From contig JAJZLK010000076.1 of the NCBI GenBank assembly GCA_021803655.1, forward strand, positions 1 through 61,350: a stretch of DNA of 61,350 nucleotides, given 5' to 3'. A model generated the notes under the pieces. The model had not been told where the DNA came from. It was given only the letters and a program-made list of their open reading frames with translations, and made no database searches. A program made the position numbers and the translations under genes. Within the stretch, counting starts at the first letter, position 1, and each line of letters starts with the position of its first letter. This DNA is from Thermoplasmata archaeon. GTDB lineage: Archaea; Thermoplasmatota; Thermoplasmata; Thermoplasmatales; Thermoplasmataceae. Shown here one piece after another: positions 25,773 through 34,195 of the stretch.

Positions 25773-26230
25773 CCGAATTCCCTGTATATCCTGTCCGAGG
25801 CCTGGTGAATAATTCGCACTGCCTCGCCCTGCTTATTTGCCATGATGTCTGAAGCGCTTCGGGTAACTATTCCTATAGCAAAATAAACGCCTTGAGTGTT
25901 GCGGATGTATGCCATGTTTTCGGGCTCGATCTCCGGGTCCAGTTCAACGATGCCCTGTGCAAAGAGGTTCGCTCCGTTGAGAAGCCTTGGAACAGCCCCG
26001 TCGTCAACGGTGATGAAGCGACCTGATGGTTTAAGTTCATTGAGCATCTTCAGCGCCGGTACAAGATAACCCTCACTCGTGTAGGCAAGCGGTTTTCCGT
26101 TCATGAAATAGAAGTCTGCGGATTTGGTCTCGTTCACTTCCACATTCCCCTTTTCTATGGGAATTTTTTCCTTCTGGAGCCTTGAAACAACCTCGGCTGC
26201 CTCTTTCTTTGCAAGAAAGTGTCTTGACAT
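25769..26230 (-). CDS. PUA-domain RNA-binding protein
   Basis: A 153-residue protein with an N-terminal helical/pre-PUA part and a C-terminal PUA domain: ITVDDGAVPRLLNGANLFAQGI near 73-94 is the PUA signature, followed by GVYFAIGIVTRSASDIM near 114. Archaeal stand-alone PUA proteins of this kind are related to MCT-1 and are linked to translation. It is the last gene of the secE-spt5 run on this strand, five bases after the large unknown gene. Confidence 0.82.
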   Translation of the reverse strand: MSRHFLAKKEAAEVVSRLQKEKIPIEKGNVEVNETKSADFYFMNGKPLAYTSEGYLVPALKMLNELKPSGRFITVDDGAVPRLLNGANLFAQGIVELDPEIEPENMAYIRNTQGVYFAIGIVTRSASDIMANKQGEAVRIIHQASDRIYREFG

Positions 26231-26234
26231 TTTA

Positions 26235-27650
26235 TCACGCCACGTATACCTTTATGCAGCCTATCATCTCATTGACCTTGGACAGGTCTCCCCCTACCAC
26301 ATCGCGAAGACATGGAATCATGTTCTCCCCGAGGTCAGTTTCTTCCCTGCTGTATTTCCAGGCTCTTTCCCCGGTTTTTCCAGCAATCTGGGATATTGCG
26401 TAGACCATGGCCTTTCTCGTCATAGAACTCCCTGCCCTTCTCTCGGTTTCCCGGAGGAACGCTTCATAACCATCATTTATCAGGGTGGTTAACGACTCGA
26501 ACAGGAACCTTGAGTCCTCGGACCACTCCTTTCCGCTGAAAGACTCTTTCAGCTTTCTCCGGTTGATCTCTCTCCGGTAGTTGCTTATCTTTTCCAGTGG
26601 ATTGCCCTTCAGACCTGCGATCTCACCATCGGTTATTCCGGGGAAGAGGGTTGCAAGTATCTCATTCCCGAAGTCGGGCCACAGTATTTCGAGGAGCTTT
26701 CTAAGGCTTGGAGACTCCAGCCTTATTCCCCTGTTATACCTCTTTACGAATTCTTCAAGATCTGAAGCGTTGATCCACTCAGTTCCTATGGCAGAAACGA
26801 AGTCTGCCGGATAATCATACGGGATATTCCCTATGAAACTTACCCCCTTGGCAAGGGCTTTGGCAATCCTGAAGTTTTCTATATCATCAAGGAAAGCCCT
26901 GTCAGTTGACTGGTTCGAGATGTATTTTGCCAATGCAGGTTCCGGTATCTCTGTTGAATAATCCGAAAGCAGGTCGCAGGTAAAGGTGAATTCCCTATCG
27001 GGGTTCTTGCAGAGAATGTGTTTCATAAGCTTGAAGTAGAGATTTCCCTGTGAGTCTCCGTGAACATTTATCTTCAAGCCTGAGCTGTTTACTATGCTGA
27101 AACTCCTGTTACTGCTGCCTACTTCTATGTCTCCGTTGTTCTCGGTGAACTGCACCTTCTCGTCCTTCAGGACATCAAGAAAGAACTCACTGTCCGGCGG
27201 AGTCCCCTTGCATGTCGATCTGTAATAATTGGAAGAGGAATACACTGCCGCACCTCTCCCCCTGACAAGTGCAGAGAATGCCAGGCCCCTGTAAACAGGG
27301 TTATCAAAATTATGTATCCCTGCCAGGACAAGCGGGTCAGTATCCCCGCGCTTTGCATAGTCTACGTTTCCGTATGGCGTCGATATAACCCCAAGAAGAG
27401 GAGCGTTTCCGGAATCCACAATCCGCTTAGTTTCAGCTATCCCGCTCAGGAACTGATCACTGGATCTGCCTACTTTCTCCAGCGAACCCTTTGCATTGGA
27501 CTTCCGGAGTTTCTCAGCATACGCCTCGAAATGGCACATGAAGCCTTTTTCAAGGCACTCAGGTACCAGTTTCTCAGGTTCGCTGAGTATACCCTCCAGC
27601 TTCTTTACAAACTCCTGTTCTGTTCCCTTTGATCTAGTCTTCAGCTTCAT
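26235..27650 (-). CDS. Conserved-looking protein of unknown function in the secE-spt5 operon
   Basis: A 471-residue soluble protein I do not recognise. It has no signal peptide or membrane segment. The N-terminal quarter is charged and helical; residues 90-150 contain VISTPYGNVDYAKRG and VRGRGAAVYSSSNYY; the last third is helical and rich in Arg/Lys. It lies four bases after spt5 and four before the PUA gene, so it is likely expressed with transcription, translation and secretion components. A role with nucleic acid or the ribosome is only a guess from context. Confidence 0.75.
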   Translation of the reverse strand: MKLKTRSKGTEQEFVKKLEGILSEPEKLVPECLEKGFMCHFEAYAEKLRKSNAKGSLEKVGRSSDQFLSGIAETKRIVDSGNAPLLGVISTPYGNVDYAKRGDTDPLVLAGIHNFDNPVYRGLAFSALVRGRGAAVYSSSNYYRSTCKGTPPDSEFFLDVLKDEKVQFTENNGDIEVGSSNRSFSIVNSSGLKINVHGDSQGNLYFKLMKHILCKNPDREFTFTCDLLSDYSTEIPEPALAKYISNQSTDRAFLDDIENFRIAKALAKGVSFIGNIPYDYPADFVSAIGTEWINASDLEEFVKRYNRGIRLESPSLRKLLEILWPDFGNEILATLFPGITDGEIAGLKGNPLEKISNYRREINRRKLKESFSGKEWSEDSRFLFESLTTLINDGYEAFLRETERRAGSSMTRKAMVYAISQIAGKTGERAWKYSREETDLGENMIPCLRDVVGGDLSKVNEMIGCIKVYVA

Positions 27651-27654
27651 GGGA

Positions 27655-28515
27655 CTATTTTCTGTCCAGAACCCTGATTGCCTCAGCCTTTACCGTTACC
27701 GGGATTGGTACCATGGATTCTATCAGCTGGACTGTAGCTTCCTCCTTTCCAGCGTCAATATTCATGATCTTGGCTTTTTCTCCTTTGAAAGGACCGGCGA
27801 TAAGTTCTACCATCGATCCCAGTTCAAGACCGCTAACGGCCGGTTTCGGGGTCAGATAATGCTTTATCTCATCAAACTTGACAATTCCCTCTACCATTCC
27901 CTTGAATGCACGGATGCTTCTTGCCGTAAACGCAACCCTGTCCGGATGCATTGTCTCAACAAAGACGTATCCTTTCAGGGCAATGGGAGACATTACGGAG
28001 ATAACCTCATTTCCGCCAATTTCACTTGCCTTCTGGTTTTTGTTGGTGAGGTCATCTGCAAACTGCATCTCTGCACCCAAAGTGGTCTTGAGTGTAACTA
28101 TAACTGGCGTAAGCGTCACAGAAACCTTGGAAGAACTGGAGTTCTGTCCGTCTTCAGATTTCACTGAAACATCAAGTTTCAGGGTGTCTCCCCTGAATCC
28201 TCCCTTGGGTGTTCCGACAACGAGGTTAAACGTCCTTATCTTGTCCCCGTCCACTTCTATCGTGGCTTCATAGACCTTGTTGTCAGAAGGGGAAGTCGCC
28301 ACTTCGGCAAGTTCCTTTGCCCCATCCACGTATACTATCCACTCAACCTGTTCATCCTTCTGTTCAAAGGTTGACGTTATGCGAAAGTCAAACTTACGTT
28401 TCGAAGAGGAAGAGTTCCTTAGCCTGATGGGGATTTCAAGTCTTCTGCCGCACCCCTCTTCTGCATGGTTTATTGCAATACTTAGCCACTCTGCTGATTG
28501 ATTCTTTTCATCCAT
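27655..28515 (-). CDS. spt5: Transcription elongation factor Spt5 with an N-terminal beta-domain extension
   Basis: The C-terminal 150 residues are archaeal Spt5/NusG: an NGN domain (VIVTLKTTLGAEMQFADDL through GYVFVETMHPDRV) and a KOW domain (LELGSMVELIAGPFKGEKAK). Spt5 closes the RNA polymerase clamp and couples transcription with translation. The first 135 residues are an added domain that looks beta-rich and Ig-like (FNLVVGTPKGGFRGDTLKL), absent from ordinary 140-150 residue archaeal Spt5. At 286 residues the protein is about twice the usual size. It lies 8 bases after secE, an order common in archaea and bacteria. Confidence 0.85.
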   Translation of the reverse strand: MDEKNQSAEWLSIAINHAEEGCGRRLEIPIRLRNSSSSKRKFDFRITSTFEQKDEQVEWIVYVDGAKELAEVATSPSDNKVYEATIEVDGDKIRTFNLVVGTPKGGFRGDTLKLDVSVKSEDGQNSSSSKVSVTLTPVIVTLKTTLGAEMQFADDLTNKNQKASEIGGNEVISVMSPIALKGYVFVETMHPDRVAFTARSIRAFKGMVEGIVKFDEIKHYLTPKPAVSGLELGSMVELIAGPFKGEKAKIMNIDAGKEEATVQLIESMVPIPVTVKAEAIRVLDRK

Positions 28516-28523
28516 CTTAACAC

Positions 28524-28745
28524 CTACGGGATTGGGAAATAGACTGCCATCAGGAGATAAATAACGAACCCTACAACTCCGAGAAGCAGGATACCGAATC
28601 CGGTGATCAGGAGCACCTTAATGTATTCTTCTCTGGTAGGTTTCTTGGCCATTCTGAGTATTCTTGCGTACTTCCCCTTGCCTATCCCTCCCACTTTTCT
28701 CTCTATTCTGTCCTGAATTTCGGTTAGCCGATCATCCACCGTCAT
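28524..28745 (-). CDS. secE: Preprotein translocase subunit SecE/Sec61-gamma
   Basis: A 73-residue tail-anchored protein: an amphipathic cytoplasmic helix (RIERKVGGIGKGKYARIL), the conserved AKKPTREEYIKV that packs on SecY, and one transmembrane helix at about 45-68. Length and layout are those of archaeal SecE. It heads the run secE - spt5 - unknown - PUA protein. Confidence 0.88.
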   Translation of the reverse strand: MTVDDRLTEIQDRIERKVGGIGKGKYARILRMAKKPTREEYIKVLLITGFGILLLGVVGFVIYLLMAVYFPIP

Positions 28746-28884
28746 TTGTCATTACCCCAGTGCAAAGTCCCAATAAATGTTTTTTCTATTTCGCTAGAAT
28801 AGTATTGCGTTAACATAGTTTAGTTTACCGGAATCGAGTCACGGGTTGAGATCATGAACGGGGTATGAGATTCCGGTGTTCAGG

Positions 28885-29670
28885 CTAAGTCGATGGCCTC
28901 ATCTCGGGATAGAACCTCATAAAGACCGTTAAAATCAGCGCTATCAGAACAGAGAAGATTGGGAAAGGTGGTGAGAAACTAGAAATAACATGACTACCAG
29001 TCCCCTCATTAACGGTCATAACAGCAACCAAGCTTACAAACGCAAGGGGCACCACGACAATGGCCCAGCGTTTCCATCCAGTCATTGCCCACGGAATGAA
29101 AGTTGCGTAAAGTATTGCGGTGTCTATTACAGTTGGGAACTCAAAATTTAAGGTGGTAGAGGTGAATCCGTAGTAGTATGTTGTTTTCAGGTCAAACGAA
29201 AATAAGCTGAGAACGAAACCCATCAGTGAAATCAGGAGGAATTCCCCAAAGTTTAACGTAACGTTGCATGAATAATATAACAGGAAGGACGCAATAAGAA
29301 GCGTCAATATCGAAATAAACTGGAAAGACGCCTCTCCACTAATCAGGCCAAAATATAGGGAGACCGGGGAAATAGCCAGAAATAACCACGACAATGGCCT
29401 GAAGATATTTCTATTGTCCTGTACAACCTGTTTTTCAAGACCGTCTAACAGTGCACAAGCATTGTTTCCAAAGTCGTTCAGGGCGTACCTGTCATCATCC
29501 CGATTAAATAATGGAGTAAGCACCTTGAGGTGGTAGTTTAGCCTTCCTGTGCCGGTCTTCATATGAGAAAGTATCTCAGAATATGAGGCACTCCCCTTCC
29601 TTCCAAGAAACCTGATTATCTCCTGTCTGGTTCTGTCTCTTAACAGCGTGTGAACTGATTTTGCTTCCAT
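28885..29670 (-). CDS. Winged-helix protein with a multi-helix membrane domain
   Basis: A 261-residue protein. Residues 1-80 form an ArsR-like winged helix (LLRDRTRQEIIRFLGRKGSA, then GRLNYHLKVLTPLF, then RYALNDFGNNA). Residues 92-258 contain about six hydrophobic helices. Such one-piece membrane-bound regulators are frequent in Thermoplasmata and related archaea, where the membrane part is thought to sense a signal. It is the first gene left of the IS pair and reads away from rpoK; its targets are unknown. Confidence 0.78.
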   Translation of the reverse strand: MEAKSVHTLLRDRTRQEIIRFLGRKGSASYSEILSHMKTGTGRLNYHLKVLTPLFNRDDDRYALNDFGNNACALLDGLEKQVVQDNRNIFRPLSWLFLAISPVSLYFGLISGEASFQFISILTLLIASFLLYYSCNVTLNFGEFLLISLMGFVLSLFSFDLKTTYYYGFTSTTLNFEFPTVIDTAILYATFIPWAMTGWKRWAIVVVPLAFVSLVAVMTVNEGTGSHVISSFSPPFPIFSVLIALILTVFMRFYPEMRPST

Positions 29671-29935
29671 TCCAACCGTGATATAATATTACGACTTAAC
29701 ATATTTTGACAAAAAAGATTGTCAAAGATTTGTCATGCCTCTGGAAATGGTCTTTTTCATAAGATCAAGTTCCGTTGAAATTGGAGACAGAGAAGCAGAC
29801 CTATAACCGAAAGGAGTTTACTGTCTCTATTTCAGCCAAGATGGTAATATAATCGTTACCCATAACAAGCTATCGGCACGGAACCTGGCAGAAGTTAGGG
29901 GGAGTAACTCTTAATGATGCTTCACATTGTTTCGA

Positions 29936-29943
29936 AATGTTAC
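29936..29943. repeat. 8-bp target duplication, left copy
   Basis: AATGTTAC directly outside the left inverted repeat of the outer IS; the same eight bases recur at 32916-32923. Confidence 0.75.
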
Positions 29944-30278
29944 GACATTGTCAATTTTTAGTTGAATATTCTGCAAATCCTCGATTTCAGCCGAAATCAT
30001 GAAATATGACATACGCATTCACTTACATGCGACTGCGGAAGGCGCCATACACTGAGTTCAAGAGAATTTCAACCACACTTGACACTTTCTCTTCTGTGGA
30101 TTCTGGTCCCGTTTTTTTGATCAACAACATACCGGTGATGGATATAGAACTGGTTGAAAACGATCTCATGAGCTTAATGAATCCGGCATGCCCGCAGTGC
30201 TCCTCCCCCAGGGTGTCCAGGAACGGAACATGCATCAGGAAGATGGAGAATGGTACAGTATTCAGGGTGCAGAGATAT

Positions 30279-31980
30279 GAGACTGTGTGAAAATTATTGG
30301 AAAAATCTCCGCAGAATAATAGATTGCAAGTGTAATGCTTGAACAACCTGAAAATATTGGTTATTTTTCAGATTATTGTCCTGAAGTTTCAATTTTCCCG
30401 TTATTCATGCTGGGATATATTGAAAGAGTGTCATATTTCCTGTATTCTTTAGCCTGATTGCCTCATTCTCCTCTGATTTTATATTGATCACCCTCTTCAT
30501 GTTGTACGCAAGGGCCATCAGTCCGAATTCCCCTTTCACCTTCCTCTTTCCCTTCAGCAGCGTATAGCCTGCATTCATTGCCCGTTTCATGGTTCCGAAC
30601 GGATGCTCCACCATGGACTTCCGCTTCTTCATCTTCTCATGGCCAGCGAGTTTCATCCTCTTCCTGTGTTCATCCACGATGTCCTGGTGTATCCATCTTG
30701 AGATCTGTCTCCCGCTCTTCGACGAGGTGCATTTCGATCGTACAGGACAGGATGAGCACGATCTGGTTGCATATATCCGGAACACCTGTTTCTTTGCGTT
30801 TGTCCGGTTGCCGGTGTTATGCATGACGTTTCCCTGCGGACAGGTGTATGTACTGTTCCCAGGATTGAAGGTGAATTTCGACTCGTGGAATTCAGGGGCC
30901 GGTATTCCACTTTTTCCGTCCGGCACTCCATGTTTCTGTTCCGGAATGAAGGCGCTGATCTTTCTGTCATTAAGGTCCTTCACATTTTCCAGTGAAAAAT
31001 ATCCCTTGTCGGAGAGGGATTCCAGATCTTCGGAGTGAAGGATTTCCTTTGATCTCTCAGACATGGGTACGAGGGAAGCAAAATCCGTGGGATCATCGGT
31101 AAGATCATAATCCACGATCAGGTGATTCTTGTCATCCACTGAAATCTGTCCGTTGTAGCAGATATCGATGCCATGACGGGTCTTCATCTGCCTGGATTCA
31201 GGATCGGTGAGCTCAATCTCCTCGAGGTTGTTTTCCTTCATGGTTTTCCGGATCTCCCTGAGTTTCTTCGTTTTCTTCTTCATTGCCTCGATCTTTTCCT
31301 TCATGTTGGTTATCTTCGGCTCATCCTTCTCTTTCTCATCGTTCTCGTCCATCTCCCTGAGATATTTTTCAATCTTTTCATCCGTTTCGGCGATCTGCTT
31401 TTCCACTGTTTCTTTCCTGTAGCTCCGTTCCCTTGTGTTCCATGCCTTGATCTTCGTTCCGTCTATTGCCACGGTCTTTCCACCAAACAGTCCATCACTG
31501 ATACACTGTTCGTTGAAAGACCTGAACACCCCTTTGATGCAGTCAATGTTGTCCCTGCGGAAATCAGAAATTGTCTTGAAGTCCGGCCCGATTTTGCAGA
31601 GAAGCCACATGACCTCCATGTTGCGATGGCTTTCCTTCTCCAGTTTCCGGGAAGAGCGGATGCCGTTGAAATATCCCCAGAGATAGAGTTTCAGAAGATC
31701 ATGCGGGTCGTATGATGGTCTTCCCGCACCATCTTCCAGGACTGCATACCTGAAACCCAGCTTGTGAAGATCAAGACTGTTCACAAAGGCATCCATGAAT
31801 CTGGCTGGATTATCCCCTTCTATGTAGTTTTCAATCATGTCAGGAAGCAGCAGGAGCTGTCTTCTGCCTGTTCCTGAAACGTATGATCCGCTCATTACAT
31901 AGTATAATACAGCTTCATGAATAAACCTGTCGCTTCTGGAGACCGTGAAACACAGGGTCTAATAATTTTCACACAGTCTC
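30279..31980 (-). mobile_element. IS1182-type insertion sequence
   Basis: A 1702-bp element bounded by perfect 20-base inverted repeats, GAGACTGTGTGAAAATTATT at the left and its complement at the right. ATAT is duplicated at 30275-30278 and 31981-31984. It carries one transposase gene on the minus strand and has intact ends and an intact gene, so it may still move. Confidence 0.85.
30405..31895 (-). CDS. IS1182-family transposase
   Basis: A 496-residue full-length DDE transposase. The N-terminal DUF772-like region contains GRPSYDPHDLLKLYLWGYFN near 58-77; TVAIDGTKIKAWNTRERSY near 141 holds the first Asp; a long Lys/Glu coiled coil spans about 165-220; KGYFSLENVKDL near 305 follows SDKG; a four-cysteine CSSCPVRSKC patch lies near 390; and MVEHPFGTMKRAMNAGYTLL near 440 carries the catalytic Glu. 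All blocks are present with no frameshift. Confidence 0.9.
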   Translation of the reverse strand: MSGSYVSGTGRRQLLLLPDMIENYIEGDNPARFMDAFVNSLDLHKLGFRYAVLEDGAGRPSYDPHDLLKLYLWGYFNGIRSSRKLEKESHRNMEVMWLLCKIGPDFKTISDFRRDNIDCIKGVFRSFNEQCISDGLFGGKTVAIDGTKIKAWNTRERSYRKETVEKQIAETDEKIEKYLREMDENDEKEKDEPKITNMKEKIEAMKKKTKKLREIRKTMKENNLEEIELTDPESRQMKTRHGIDICYNGQISVDDKNHLIVDYDLTDDPTDFASLVPMSERSKEILHSEDLESLSDKGYFSLENVKDLNDRKISAFIPEQKHGVPDGKSGIPAPEFHESKFTFNPGNSTYTCPQGNVMHNTGNRTNAKKQVFRIYATRSCSSCPVRSKCTSSKSGRQISRWIHQDIVDEHRKRMKLAGHEKMKKRKSMVEHPFGTMKRAMNAGYTLLKGKRKVKGEFGLMALAYNMKRVINIKSEENEAIRLKNTGNMTLFQYIPA

Positions 31981-32915
31981 ATATATCTGCAAGTCCTGCC
32001 GCTATTCGTTCGTTGCGAGGCCTCCGAACTACGGTTATGGAAAGCACCATCCCGATGATATCCTGGATAAGAGCGTCAAGGCAAGGGTTAAGACCTCGCT
32101 CAGGAAGGCTGCCCATATGTTCAGGATCATAGGAAGCGTGAACATATCGCATGAGACCATCAGACGGAATGTCCCCGATATACAGGTGAAACGCATGCCA
32201 TGCTCAGGGTATTTCGTCTATGATGAGCAGTATGTGGGCATTGATGGAGAGGATAAGTTCAGGGCACTGCTGAAGGACGTGAAGAAGGGCAATTTCACGG
32301 AGGAGTTGCTTGACGATCTGAAGGAGAATACGCTCATCTCGTTCTTTGTCAGCGCTCTCCGCAGATTCATCATTCATGGGACGGTAACCATAACCACCGA
32401 CGGGTATCATTACGAATATGCACTGAAGGAGGCGGGAAGGATTCTTGGCATCCGGATAATGAGGCAGAGATGCCTCTTCCACATTGAGAAGGATCTTTCG
32501 CACAAGATCAAACTGGCAAAGAAGGAGGATGAACTTGACGGTGCAAAGAGGCTCGTCAAGTTCATGTTCTTCCAGACGCCCGGGAATCTCAGGAAGATCA
32601 AGAATCATGAGGCGTTGTCAGGGAAGATTGAAGGAAAGAGTGAACCGGAGATTGTCGAATATATCCTTGATCTGCTGAACGGCCTCTATGCAGACGATTC
32701 GATCATACAGAGTTTCCTGGACTTTGTGAAGAGGAACAGGAAGGAGGTCTTCCTTTATCTCAAGGACGGTGAGGTGGAGAAGACCTCAAACATCGCGGAA
32801 CAGCACTTCTCCATAATGTCATGGTTATTCAAGAAGAGATTCAAGACAAAGGAAGGACTGCTCAGGACTTCGTACTGGTATCATCACTACCTGTCAACCG
32901 GAATGTGACAATGTC

Positions 32916-32923
32916 AATGTTAC
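32916..32923. repeat. 8-bp target duplication, right copy
   Basis: AATGTTAC immediately after the right inverted repeat of the outer IS, equal to 29936-29943. Confidence 0.75.
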
Positions 32924-32928
32924 GCAAT

Positions 32929-32939
32929 GTATATATATG
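32929..32939 (+). promoter_or_regulatory. TATA box of rpoK
   Basis: GTATATATATG lies 34-44 bases before the rpoK ATG and six bases beyond the outer IS target duplication, so the insertion replaced everything upstream of the core promoter but left the box. Confidence 0.5.
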
Positions 32940-32972
32940 GAGATTAATTGACGATCTACTTTGTTGATTTTT

Positions 32973-33149
32973 ATGCCCTATACGAAATTTGAAAAAGCTA
33001 GGATTATTGGGTCGAGGGCTCTTCAGATTTCAATGGGCGCCCCTGTTATCATGGACGTCCCAAAGGACATCATAGATCCAGTTGACATAGCACTTCTGGA
33101 GTTCGATAATGACCTTATCCCGATCACGATAAAGAAGCATACCAGTTAA
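32973..33149 (+). CDS. rpoK: DNA-directed RNA polymerase subunit K (Rpb6/omega)
   Basis: A 58-residue RNA polymerase assembly subunit. [20 protein letters not shown] and [16 protein letters not shown] cover nearly the whole protein and match archaeal RpoK. I use the ATG at 32973 (MPYTKF); a TTG four codons earlier is less likely. It stands alone rather than in a larger ribosomal operon, with an IS element directly upstream. Confidence 0.93.
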   Translation: MPYTKFEKARIIGSRALQISMGAPVIMDVPKDIIDPVDIALLEFDNDLIPITIKKHTS

Positions 33150-33265
33150 TGGCTTCCGGCTGCCTTTTGGACAAAGCGTATATTTAGGTTCAGGAAAGGA
33201 AACAAGTGGGAGGGAAATCTGGATCCAATAGTTCCGATTCGCTATGCGAATGGCAGGAATGAGTT

Positions 33266-33293
33266 GAATAGGGTTATATTACCTATCCTATTC
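33266..33293 (+). promoter_or_regulatory. Inverted repeat around the promoter of an unknown gene pair
   Basis: GAATAGG at 33266-33272 and CCTATTC at 33287-33293 are perfect inverted arms; a nested ATAGG/CCTAT pair lies inside. They bracket the TATA-like GTTATATTA at 33273-33281, just before the ATG at 33296. It looks like an operator that would hide the TATA box. Confidence 0.45.
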
Positions 33294-33295
33294 TG

Positions 33296-34195
33296 ATGCC
33301 GTTGGACTGGAATGAATTTGCTGAACTTCTGATCCAGGTGTCCCCGAAACCCTCCCGGGGGAGGACGGTAAGGATGTCCCTGGTCAGGACGGAATCCGAC
33401 TATTTTCTGTCTAAATTGTCAAGTCAGGCATATCTCAGGTTGAGGACTGTTCCGGTAGACAGGAAGTACAGGTTGATAGTCTCAGACTTCACACATGAGG
33501 AATATGCAGGTTTCAAATCAGATTTTATAAACGACATTGATTTTCTGAGACTCTCAGATGAAGTTTTCCAGTCCCTGATAAGCACGGCCTCAGAGGATGA
33601 GTTACTTCTCGACGGATTTGACGCCTCGGGTGCAGGACGGGTTTCATTCAACTGCAAAGACACCGGCTGGGATCACTGGAAAATGTATGAAGAACTCAGG
33701 GCACAATCAAACAGGGGACTGAAACCATACGTTCTCTCTTTCCGGAAAGGCGATCAGTCCCTTACCGTACGGAAAGACCTGAACTTCTTTGTCACAAGAC
33801 TGGAACGTGAAACTGCCATGTGGATTCACACCATTATAACGGAAGTTCTGAAAAGAGTGAAAGAATCTTTCGATAATCTCTCAAGATTTAAGGTCAGGCA
33901 GAGGTATGACCAGAATACACCTCCGTCCGTTATTCCAATAATATTCTCTGATTTTGGCGCCAGGTTTCCGTCAATTGTGAAGAGCATGGAACCAGAATTC
34001 AACATCAGGTACGTTACAAAAGACCCGGTAGATCCTGTAGTGATGTTTCAGGACAGGAGACTGCCAGGATCCTGCATCAGGCTTACCATGAGGCATCCGT
34101 ATGTGATTGCCACACCGGAGATCAGGACCAACCTGGAATCAACCCTCATTCTGGTTGACAGCCTGAAGGGAATGGGAGGAAAACGGATTGCCTAG
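33296..34195 (+). CDS. Protein of unknown function (first of a coupled pair)
   Basis: A 299-residue soluble protein I do not recognise. No signal peptide or membrane helix. Features seen: a basic N-terminus (SPKPSRGRTVRMSLVRT), an acidic middle (STASEDELLLDGFD), and MWIHTIITEVLKRVKESF, a likely amphipathic helix near 180. The C-terminal 60 residues are beta-like with several Pro and Asp. Translationally coupled to the next gene by an 8-base overlap, so the two products probably act together. Confidence 0.7.
   Translation: MPLDWNEFAELLIQVSPKPSRGRTVRMSLVRTESDYFLSKLSSQAYLRLRTVPVDRKYRLIVSDFTHEEYAGFKSDFINDIDFLRLSDEVFQSLISTASEDELLLDGFDASGAGRVSFNCKDTGWDHWKMYEELRAQSNRGLKPYVLSFRKGDQSLTVRKDLNFFVTRLERETAMWIHTIITEVLKRVKESFDNLSRFKVRQRYDQNTPPSVIPIIFSDFGARFPSIVKSMEPEFNIRYVTKDPVDPVVMFQDRRLPGSCIRLTMRHPYVIATPEIRTNLESTLILVDSLKGMGGKRIA

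Larger units (their letters stand above)
30006..32908 (+). pseudogene. DDE transposase with N-terminal zinc ribbon, interrupted by an IS
   Basis: Two pieces, 30006-30278 and 31985-32908, rejoin exactly in frame once the inner IS and one ATAT copy are removed, giving about 398 residues. The joined zinc ribbon is CPQC...CKSC, split between Tyr and Ile of RYICKSC. The right piece carries acidic candidates for a DDE core: VYDEQYVGIDG, ITTDGYHYE and NIAEQHFS. Family is uncertain (IS256/MULE-like or IS1595-like). Both flanking pieces show no other damage, so the insertion looks recent. The true start may be the ATG at 30138, giving MDIELVEND. Confidence 0.78.
29944..32915. mobile_element. Outer insertion sequence (8-bp TSD), split by an IS1182-type element
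   Basis: Ends are GACATTGTCA at 29944 and its complement TGACAATGTC at 32906-32915; the repeat continues imperfectly for 22 bases (17 matches, including GTTGA at its inner end). AATGTTAC flanks both sides. Taking out the inner element and its 4-bp duplication leaves about 1266 bp with one transposase gene. Eight-base duplications are known for IS256- and IS1595-like elements. The right end lies six bases before the rpoK TATA box. Confidence 0.75.

Noticed and set aside
31173-31715. 180-codon plus-strand frame, rich in Leu and Phe, looking like a membrane protein.
   Set aside because: It is the antisense shadow of the Lys/Glu-rich coiled coil of the IS1182-type transposase.
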